From Gemmataceae bacterium (GTDB lineage: Bacteria > Planctomycetota > Planctomycetia > Gemmatales > Gemmataceae): 11,673 nucleotides of DNA. The number at the start of each line of letters is the position of its first letter. The first letter of the stretch is position 1. This document shows positions 6,031 to 11,673 of this stretch, one piece after another. The notes under the pieces were generated by a model. It was not told the origin of the DNA. It worked only from the letters and a program-made list of their open reading frames with translations, and searched no databases. Both the position numbers and the translations under genes were made by a program. The stretch lies in assembly GCA_009691815.1 (NCBI GenBank), contig SIAL01000068.1, positions 1-11,673 of the forward strand. The letters are read 5' to 3'.

Positions 6031-7476
6031 GTGTGCCCCGAAAAAGCTACCCAACCGCCGACCGAAACCGTTCGCATTCTTGTGGTTGACGACGAAATCC
6101 TAATCCGGGAATCGTTGGCGGAATGCCTTTGCGGAGAGGGTTTTGAGGCCACGGTGGCGGCATCCGCGGAACAGGCAATGGAATTGACCGCGAAATCGGC
6201 CTTTGATATCTGCCTTTGTGATATTCACCTGCCCGGCAAAAACGGACTGCAACTATTGGATCATCTGGGCCGAATCAGCCCTGAAACCCATGTGATTTTG
6301 ATCACAGCCTATGGTGCGGTGGAAACCGCCGTGGAAGCCTTCCAAAGGGGAGCCCACGATTACCTCATCAAACCTATCCTATTAAGTGAGTTAATTGGAA
6401 AAATCACAAGACTCTTGGAACACCGGCGGATTGCCCAAGAAAACCAGTGGCTTAGACGGGAACTTCACCGAGTGGATTCCTCCGATGAAATCATCGGAAA
6501 AGGGCCGGAAATTCAGGAAGTGTTGCGACTGGTGGACCGCGTGGCGCCAACAGGTTCGACGGTCTTGATCACCGGCGAATCGGGCACGGGAAAAGAGTTG
6601 ATTGCCAGGCGGATTCACCAACAATGCCAACCCGAAGATGGTTTTGGTTCCAAACAGGGGTCGTGGCCCAGGTCAGGTGATCCGCGCAAAGTTCCTGCCC
6701 GATGGATTGCTGTAAACTGCGCCGCCATTCCCCGAGACCTTTTGGAAAACCAACTCTTTGGTCATCGAAAAGGTGCTTTCACCGGAGCGGACAAGGACCA
6801 ACCCGGTGTTTTCCTTCATGCGGGGACCGGAACCGTTTTCCTTGACGAGATTGCCGAACTGAGCCCGGCCTTGCAAGCCAAGCTATTGCGCTCCATCGAG
6901 CAAAAGGAAGTTTTTCCCGTCGGGGCGAATGAACCGGTTCAATTTCATGCCCGCATAGTCGCGGCCACTAATAACAATCTTAAAAAACTGGTCGAGACGG
7001 GTCAGTTTCGCGAGGATCTTTATTATCGTTTGGGGGTCTTTGTCATCACCATTCCTCCTTTACGAGAACGCCGAGAGGATATCCCGGCCTTGGTGGAACA
7101 TTTCATCGCCCGCCATAGCCGGTCGATGGGTAAAAGGATCGTGGGAATCGCTCATGACGCCATGACCCTGCTTCGAAACTCCAGATGGAAGGGCAATGTT
7201 CGGGAGTTGGAAAATACCCTTCAAAGGGCGGTCATTCTTTGTGATCACCCCTTGATCGGCGTGGAAGACCTACCGGGCGACTTGGTAGAAGAAACCGAAG
7301 ATCCCCAAGCGGTGGATTCGCTTGACGCTGCCGTCCTTCGATTTGAAAAACGGCATATTCAGAGAATGATTTCTCTTTTCCCAGACAAAAAAGAAGCGGC
7401 AAAGCGTCTCGACATGGCCCTTAGCTCTCTTTACCGCCGAATTTCCGAGCTTGGAATCGCCCCGGATGGAAAATAA
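6031..7476 (+). CDS. NtrC-family sigma-54-dependent response regulator
   Basis: The protein is 481 residues long. The receiver domain (about 14-125) has Asp20-Asp21, phosphoacceptor Asp64, Thr92 and Lys114. The AAA+ domain has Walker A Gly-Glu-Ser-Gly-Thr-Gly-Lys-Glu (182-189), the sigma-54 contact loop Gly-Ala-Phe-Thr-Gly-Ala (248-253) and Walker B Phe-Leu-Asp-Glu (270-273). A Fis-type helix-turn-helix lies at the end (about 445-477, Lys-Glu-Ala-Ala-Lys-Arg-Leu...Ser-Leu-Tyr-Arg-Arg). It should oligomerise after phosphorylation and open sigma-54 promoters. The GTG at 6031 is the best start: AAGG lies about 6 bases upstream, no nearby ATG exists, and it leaves a 13-residue lead before the receiver. 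About 19 extra residues sit between Walker A and Val-Asn-Cys-Ala-Ala compared with typical relatives. Its target promoters are not evident in this window. Confidence 0.95.
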   Translation: MCPEKATQPPTETVRILVVDDEILIRESLAECLCGEGFEATVAASAEQAMELTAKSAFDICLCDIHLPGKNGLQLLDHLGRISPETHVILITAYGAVETAVEAFQRGAHDYLIKPILLSELIGKITRLLEHRRIAQENQWLRRELHRVDSSDEIIGKGPEIQEVLRLVDRVAPTGSTVLITGESGTGKELIARRIHQQCQPEDGFGSKQGSWPRSGDPRKVPARWIAVNCAAIPRDLLENQLFGHRKGAFTGADKDQPGVFLHAGTGTVFLDEIAELSPALQAKLLRSIEQKEVFPVGANEPVQFHARIVAATNNNLKKLVETGQFREDLYYRLGVFVITIPPLRERREDIPALVEHFIARHSRSMGKRIVGIAHDAMTLLRNSRWKGNVRELENTLQRAVILCDHPLIGVEDLPGDLVEETEDPQAVDSLDAAVLRFEKRHIQRMISLFPDKKEAAKRLDMALSSLYRRISELGIAPDGK

Positions 7477-7491
7477 CTTCGTTTTCCCTTC

Positions 7492-7534
7492 GATAAACCG
7501 ATACTTTTTAAGATTTATCAGCTAAAATAGGAGG
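7492..7534 (+). promoter_or_regulatory. Possible promoter and leader of the ygiQ operon
   Basis: The 84-base gap between the NtrC-like gene and ygiQ holds a -10-like TAAAAT (7523-7528) with no good -35. It also holds an inverted repeat GATAAA (7492-7497) / TTTATC (7514-7519) with a 16-base loop. A perfect AGGAGG lies at 7529-7534. That Shine-Dalgarno-like sequence is 26 bases from the TTG start, too far to serve it directly. A second weaker site, GGGGA at 7549-7553, is 7 bases from the TTG. No strong terminator for the upstream gene is visible. Confidence 0.3.
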
Positions 7535-7560
7535 TCAGGCTTTTCGTAGGGGATATTCGA

Positions 7561-9660
7561 TTGAGGAAAATAGCATTATCCATGGGATCACCCGCCCCAT
7601 CACCCTTGGCCCCTTGCACCTTCGAAGAAATGAGGAAGCGTGGGTGGGATGGGGTAGATGTCGTCTTTGTAAGTGGGGATGCTTATGTCGATCACCCCAG
7701 CTTTGCTTCAGGGATTTTGGTTAGAAGCCTTGAAGCAGCGGGGTTCAGGGTTGGGGTTTTAAGCCAACCCGATTGGAAAACCTGTGATCCTTGGCGACAA
7801 TTCGGCAAACCAAGACTCTTTTTTGCCATTAGCGCGGGCAACATGGACTCGATGATCAATCATTACACGGCCAACAGAAAGGTCCGTAATGATGATGCCT
7901 ATTCCCCCGGTGGTCGCATTGGCCTAAGGCCGGACCGAGCCACTTTGGTGTATTGCCACCGCGCCCGGGAAGCATTTCCCGGGACCCCTGTCATTGCCGG
8001 TGGAGTCGAGGCATCGTTAAGGCGCTTGGCCCATTATGACTATTGGTCGGATTCGGTAAAACGATCAATCCTTCTGGATTGCAAAGCGGACATGGTCGTT
8101 TATGGCATGGGCGAGTTACCGATCGTAGAGATTGCAAAAAGGCTAGGCCAAGGTGAGTCGGTAACCCAACTTCGCAATATGCGGGGGATCGCCTTTGCCT
8201 TGGGTGCCAAGGAAAGCCCCTCCCTAAAGCTTCCCATGAACGAGGCGTTTGCCGACCTGAAAAATCGACTTAAGGTTCAGGACATTGTCGGCACCCGGCA
8301 GGTCGATCTGGAATTAGTACCCTCCTTTGAAGAGGTCAAATCGGACAAAATGGCTTTTGTCAAGGCCACCCGAATTATCCATTCGAACACCAATCCCTTC
8401 AACGCCAAAACTTTGGTGCAATATCATGATGGCCAAGCCATCATTTGCCAGCCTCCATCGTTTCCCCTTGATACAGCCCAAATGGACACACACTATGGGT
8501 TTCCCTTTACCCGCCGCCCACATCCCCAATATACCGAGCCCATTCCCGCGCATGAAATGATCAAAGATTCGGTCACCATCATGCGTGGCTGCTTTGGGGG
8601 TTGCACCTTTTGTTCGATTACTGCCCACCAAGGTCGGATCATTCAATCCCGTTCGGAGGAATCCATTCTTAATGAACTGCAAACCATGGCCAAAGATCCC
8701 GATTTCAAAGGGACCGTAAGTGATATCGGTGGTCCAACCGCCAATATGTACCGAATGCGGTGTTCTCGCCCCGAGGTGGAGGCCAAATGCCACCGCCTCT
8801 CCTGTGTTCATCCAACGGTCTGTAAACTTCTGGGTACGGATCACAACCCCCTTATTCAGTTGATGCGTAAATCCAGGGAACAAACGGGAATCAAAAAGGT
8901 TTTTGTGGCCAGCGGGGTCCGAATGGATTTGGCCCAGCTCTCCCCGGAATACCTAGAGGAACTTGCCGCCCACCATGTTGGTGGCCACCTCAAAGTCGCC
9001 CCGGAGGCGGTTGACCCCCATGTCCTTGACATGATGAAAAAACCAAGGAATGTCAACTTTCAGGGCTTTGCCACCGCCTTCAAAAATGCCAGCCTAAGAG
9101 CGGGAAAGCCCAAACAATATTTGGTTCCCTATTTTATTTCAAGCCACCCCGGTTCAGACATCCATGCCATGATCGATCTGGCCGTCTTCCTTAAGAAAAA
9201 CGGCTATCGTCCCGATCAGGTGCAGGATTTTATTCCGGCGCCTTACGATTTGGCGACCTGTATGTACTACACGGGAATCGACCCGATGACCTTAAAGGAA
9301 GTTCACATTTCCAAAAGGCTCAAAGATCGTCAAATGCAACGAGCCCTCCTGCAATTTTTTAAGCCGGACAACTGGTTTGAAGTGCGTGAGGCCCTGATTC
9401 ATGCCGGAAGAACCGATTTAATTGGGAGCGGGTGCGATGCCCTTATTCCGTCCAAGCCACCGGACCTGGCCCTAAAGAAACGACAAGAAAAAGCCACCTC
9501 CGCCGTGACCGGCGATCACTATCACCGGGTTCCCAAACCGGGTACATCCCCCGTGGTGAGGCAAACCAATTTGCGCACCGGATACCGCCCAGGAAGATCG
9601 ACCGCCGGTCGGGGCCAAAAACCAGGTCGTGCCCCCGGGAAAGGCTCCACCCCATCATGA
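7561..9660 (+). CDS. ygiQ: YgiQ-family radical SAM protein
   Basis: The 699 residues align in layout with E. coli YgiQ (UPF0313): an N-terminal family domain with Val-Ser-Gly-Asp-Ala-Tyr-Val-Asp-His-Pro-Ser-Phe near residue 38, a central radical SAM core, and a C-terminal DUF3362-type region. The radical SAM motif Cys-x3-Cys-x2-Cys is at Cys344, Cys348 and Cys351 and should bind a [4Fe-4S] cluster and S-adenosylmethionine. A second set of cysteines at 401, 410, 415 and 421 follows. The last 55 residues or so are low-complexity and rich in Arg, Lys, Gly and Pro. The reaction is not known for the family. The TTG at 7561 is supported by an in-frame stop at 7528 and the GGGGA upstream; an in-frame ATG at 7582 is an alternative, still before the conserved region. 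Its stop overlaps the next start as ATGA. Confidence 0.93.
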   Translation: MRKIALSMGSPAPSPLAPCTFEEMRKRGWDGVDVVFVSGDAYVDHPSFASGILVRSLEAAGFRVGVLSQPDWKTCDPWRQFGKPRLFFAISAGNMDSMINHYTANRKVRNDDAYSPGGRIGLRPDRATLVYCHRAREAFPGTPVIAGGVEASLRRLAHYDYWSDSVKRSILLDCKADMVVYGMGELPIVEIAKRLGQGESVTQLRNMRGIAFALGAKESPSLKLPMNEAFADLKNRLKVQDIVGTRQVDLELVPSFEEVKSDKMAFVKATRIIHSNTNPFNAKTLVQYHDGQAIICQPPSFPLDTAQMDTHYGFPFTRRPHPQYTEPIPAHEMIKDSVTIMRGCFGGCTFCSITAHQGRIIQSRSEESILNELQTMAKDPDFKGTVSDIGGPTANMYRMRCSRPEVEAKCHRLSCVHPTVCKLLGTDHNPLIQLMRKSREQTGIKKVFVASGVRMDLAQLSPEYLEELAAHHVGGHLKVAPEAVDPHVLDMMKKPRNVNFQGFATAFKNASLRAGKPKQYLVPYFISSHPGSDIHAMIDLAVFLKKNGYRPDQVQDFIPAPYDLATCMYYTGIDPMTLKEVHISKRLKDRQMQRALLQFFKPDNWFEVREALIHAGRTDLIGSGCDALIPSKPPDLALKKRQEKATSAVTGDHYHRVPKPGTSPVVRQTNLRTGYRPGRSTAGRGQKPGRAPGKGSTPS

Positions 9661-10619
9661 GCCGCAAAAGTTTCGAAGTGGAGCCCCATTTGGAAGGGGC
9701 TACGCTGGCCTCCTATGTTCGGGAAAAACAAGGACTTTCTTGGGCAAAAACCAAGCATCTTATTGATGCTCGAATGGTGGAAATTTCCAGCCAAGTTTGC
9801 CGCGACCCCGCCCGTAGAATTCATTCCGGCGAATCCATTACCATCCTTTCCTCTCCCACTCCGAAAAAGCCTTTTGACCATGGGGTGGTAATTCGACATC
9901 TCGACACCCATCTCGTGGTTGTGGAAAAACCCTCCGGAATCTCCTCCGTAAGACATCCCACAGAACGGGAATTTACGGCGGAACGGCGGGCCTTGTCCCC
10001 CACCCTTGAGGAGATCCTTCCCGAGTTGGTCAAACGGCGTGACTCCCACTCGGGGGGTGGCAAATCACACCGACTTCGCATTGTCCACCGCCTTGACAAA
10101 GGAACCAGTGGCCTGATGGTTTTTGCCAGAACTGTGGATGCCGAACGAGGTCTAGGTACTCAATTTCGAGATCACACCATCCACCGGCGCTATGTCGCGG
10201 TGATCCATGGTCAAATTCGTGATCAGTCTATCGAAAGCCACTTGGTTCGAGACCGTGGTGATGGTCGCCGCGGCAGCACCCAACTGCCAAGAGTAGGCAA
10301 GCATTCCGTAACCCACATCAAATTGCGAAAGCAGGTAGGGTCCTACTCAGTGTTGGAATGTCGCTTGGAAACCGGCCGGACCCACCAAATCCGAATCCAC
10401 CTTTCCGATCGTGGCCACCCGCTTTGTGGCGACCCCGTTTATTGTAAAACATTATTCGGACCGGAAATCGCCGATAACAGCGGTGCCCCGAGGCTTGCCC
10501 TTCACGCCGAGGCATTAGGGTTTGTTCATCCAGTTACAGGTTCCACCTTGAGCTTTGATATGCCTTTGCCGGCAGATTTGGTTAACTGGTTAATTTCCTT
10601 GGAGAATACGAAATCATGA
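9657..10619 (+). CDS. RluA-family RNA pseudouridine synthase
   Basis: This 320-residue enzyme should convert uridine to pseudouridine in rRNA or tRNA. Residues about 8-66 form an S4-like RNA-binding domain (Ser-Trp-Ala-Lys-Thr-Lys-His-Leu-Ile-Asp...). The catalytic domain starts at Leu-Val-Val-Val-Glu-Lys-Pro-Ser-Gly (86-94). It has the signature His144-Arg-Leu-Asp147-Lys-Gly-Thr-Ser-Gly with Asp147 as the nucleophile, and ends with Arg-Thr-His-Gln-Ile-Arg-Ile-His-Leu and Gly-His-Pro-Leu-Cys-Gly-Asp-Pro. About 50 residues separate the Lys-Pro-Ser-Gly and His-Arg-Leu-Asp motifs, including a charged stretch that looks longer than usual. The ATG at 9657 is chosen because it overlaps the ygiQ stop as ATGA and has GGGAAAGG upstream. 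The frame stays open to 9432, but that extension lies wholly inside ygiQ and shows no domain. The exact target uridine cannot be told. Confidence 0.93.
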   Translation: MSRKSFEVEPHLEGATLASYVREKQGLSWAKTKHLIDARMVEISSQVCRDPARRIHSGESITILSSPTPKKPFDHGVVIRHLDTHLVVVEKPSGISSVRHPTEREFTAERRALSPTLEEILPELVKRRDSHSGGGKSHRLRIVHRLDKGTSGLMVFARTVDAERGLGTQFRDHTIHRRYVAVIHGQIRDQSIESHLVRDRGDGRRGSTQLPRVGKHSVTHIKLRKQVGSYSVLECRLETGRTHQIRIHLSDRGHPLCGDPVYCKTLFGPEIADNSGAPRLALHAEALGFVHPVTGSTLSFDMPLPADLVNWLISLENTKS

Positions 10620-10918
10620 GTTTGGATATCCAATGGAATGAGCCCCATCCTGAAACAGGCGAAAAATGGTATATCGAAGCCCGCCGATTTGCTAAAGTCT
10701 GGTCGTTTTTTGTCCGTTACAAACGCCGAAGTGAATGGGAGGCCTTTCGCAATCCCACCATGGCCATGTGGGACCATATCCTCGATGCCCTAAAACGAAA
10801 ATACACCCGCCGCGATGGGGTCGAGGTTGTCGACATCGCCCATTTGGAAAAACATATCAAGACCCTTCGGCCAGCCCTTGAGGCTTGGGAAGCCGAAAAA
10901 CGAAACCGAGCAAACTAA
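10616..10918 (+). CDS. Unrecognised 100-residue Trp-rich protein
   Basis: I do not recognise a named family. The protein is soluble, has no signal or membrane segment, and is mildly basic (about 20 Arg/Lys against 17 Asp/Glu). Tryptophans are at 7, 18, 29, 41, 52 and 91, the first five spaced 11, 11, 12 and 11 residues apart. Residues 20-45 are aromatic and basic (Arg-Arg-Phe-Ala-Lys-Val-Trp-Ser-Phe-Phe-Val-Arg-Tyr-Lys-Arg-Arg) and the second half is predicted helical. The ATG overlaps the pseudouridine synthase stop as ATGA and has a good GGAGA site 10 bases upstream, which strongly supports it as a real, co-translated gene. The context suggests a link to RNA modification or translation, which is inference only. 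Its 3' end carries a terminator that works for the opposite strand. Confidence 0.8.
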   Translation: MSLDIQWNEPHPETGEKWYIEARRFAKVWSFFVRYKRRSEWEAFRNPTMAMWDHILDALKRKYTRRDGVEVVDIAHLEKHIKTLRPALEAWEAEKRNRAN

Positions 10919-10924
10919 GCTCGG
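10896..10924 (-). terminator. Intrinsic terminator for the TPR gene
   Basis: On the - strand, CCGAGC (10924-10919), a 7-base loop and GCTCGG (10911-10906) form a perfect 6-pair GC-rich hairpin. It is followed at once by TTTCGTTTTT (10905-10896). This sits 21 bases past the TPR gene stop codon and is a plausible rho-independent terminator. It lies within the last codons of the convergent 100-residue gene, whose stop codon TAA falls in the loop. On the + strand no T-run follows the hairpin, so it would be weak in that direction. Confidence 0.6.
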
Positions 10925-10945
10925 CAATTGAGCCAACTTCCGCCC

Positions 10946-11673
10946 TTACGGTTTAGCGAGTTCAAGCCAATCCGGCAGCCCCCGGACCGGATCAAATGCA
11001 TCGTCCGCGTCAATGTTTTCCATCCACCACGCCGCTTTTTTTACGGCCGGGATAGACTGTTTTGCTTGGCTTAGTTGGCTCCAAACCCCCGCTAGGTATT
11101 GATCCTGGATTCCTTTCTCGGCGGGCTTTCCCCCCTTGGGTGGACTTTTGGCCACCCGATACGCTTGAGCCAGAGCCGCCGCACAATTAACCCGCACAAA
11201 CCAAACCACTTGGCCCATGCCCCCAATCGCGATATTCACATCTTTTGCCGAAGAAACATGATCTCCCAATAGGGCGTAAACATAAGCCCGACCCGCATAA
11301 AGTTCCCGGTCATTCGGATTGAGTTTGATCCCTTGAGAATAATCTTCCAAGGCAATTTCCCGCCATTTGCTAATCATGGCGGTGGCACGACGATTGCGTA
11401 AATAGGGCTGTTCCCCGTTAATTTCGAGACTTCGCGTGTAATCCGCCATGGCGCTGCCATAATCGCCCAGTCGGGCTTTGATAAGCCCCCTTGCCCGAAG
11501 AAGTTTGGCCTCAATCGTCTCGGGTGGGCCTTTTGGATCCAACTGTTTGAAATACGATGCCATGGCTTTGGCCCCTGTTTCATTGGCTTTACCCTGTGAC
11601 GCTAAGGCAAACCCTCGATTATAAGCCTCAAGAGAAGCCTTGTAATCCACCAAAGATGCGGTGCGATTTACCC
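10946..11673 (-). CDS. TPR-repeat protein, possibly the tail of a Ser/Thr kinase (5' partial)
   Basis: The frame is open to the right edge of the window, so the start is missing. A TTG at 11653 is only an internal candidate. About 242 residues are visible. At least three tetratricopeptide-like units can be read, for example Ala-Arg-Leu-Gly-Asp-Tyr-Gly-Ser-Ala-Met-Ala-Asp-Tyr-Thr-Arg-Ser-Leu-Glu-Ile-Asn and Ala-Leu-Glu-Asp-Tyr-Ser-Gln-Gly-Ile-Lys-Leu-Asn-Pro. The last 60 residues or so are a helical region ending Asp-Ala-Phe-Asp-Pro-Val-Arg-Gly-Leu-Pro-Asp-Trp-Leu. From memory, this layout resembles the C-terminus of planctomycete serine/threonine kinases with TPR tails (relative: 'aspartate...phenylalanine...proline...leucine' near the end), but no kinase motif lies inside the window. 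It could equally be a stand-alone TPR protein. The role is protein binding. Confidence 0.8.
   Translation of the reverse strand, partial: VNRTASLVDYKASLEAYNRGFALASQGKANETGAKAMASYFKQLDPKGPPETIEAKLLRARGLIKARLGDYGSAMADYTRSLEINGEQPYLRNRRATAMISKWREIALEDYSQGIKLNPNDRELYAGRAYVYALLGDHVSSAKDVNIAIGGMGQVVWFVRVNCAAALAQAYRVAKSPPKGGKPAEKGIQDQYLAGVWSQLSQAKQSIPAVKKAAWWMENIDADDAFDPVRGLPDWLELAKP

Noticed and set aside
8314..8883. 189-residue - strand open frame inside ygiQ
   Set aside because: It is a shadow of the radical SAM gene; no motif is visible.
9432..9656. 75-residue N-terminal extension of the pseudouridine synthase
   Set aside because: It lies wholly inside ygiQ in another frame, is Arg/Pro-rich with no domain, and the ATG at 9657 fits the S4 domain and the ATGA overlap.

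Overview
The window reads as an ordinary bacterial chromosome segment, most likely from a member of the Planctomycetota. This rests on the style of the proteins, not on a marker gene. There is a tiny lipoprotein ending in a Ser-His-Leu-Thr-Pro-Glu-Arg...Gly-Gly-Ile tail that I associate with planctomycete hypothetical proteins, a TPR protein whose C-terminus resembles planctomycete kinase tails, several TTG/GTG starts, and a sigma-54-type regulator. I see no insertion sequence, CRISPR array, tRNA, rRNA, integrase or other sign of recent transfer. Base composition looks even throughout.

Left edge (1-1311): the 3' end of an alpha-helical, HEAT-like protein on the + strand faces a small lipoprotein gene on the - strand. 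An HU/IHF-family DNA-binding protein gene follows, also on the - strand. A gap of about 225 bases then separates HU from the divergent main operon.

Centre (1312-7476): five + strand genes lie close together. They encode dTDP-glucose 4,6-dehydratase (RmlB), a second short-chain dehydrogenase most like GDP-6-deoxymannose reductase, UDP-glucose 6-dehydrogenase (Ugd), a membrane-bound NtrB-like histidine kinase and an NtrC-like sigma-54 activator. The first three make activated sugars (a 4-keto-6-deoxy sugar, probably a reduced 6-deoxy sugar, and UDP-glucuronate) for surface or exported polysaccharide. The kinase start overlaps the ugd stop by 4 bases, so the two-component pair is probably co-expressed with the sugar genes and may control polysaccharide production. 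That regulatory link is inference.

Right (7561-10918): a YgiQ-type radical SAM protein, an RluA-family pseudouridine synthase and an unrecognised 100-residue Trp-rich protein form a tight translationally coupled run, with an ATGA overlap at both junctions. It meets a convergent TPR gene on the - strand that runs off the right edge. A good intrinsic terminator for the TPR gene lies inside the 3' end of the 100-residue gene.

I found no clearly new defence or mobile system. The points most worth a second look are the sugar-nucleotide/two-component coupling, the Cys/His cluster in the kinase membrane domain, and the small Trp-periodic protein coupled to two likely RNA-related enzymes.
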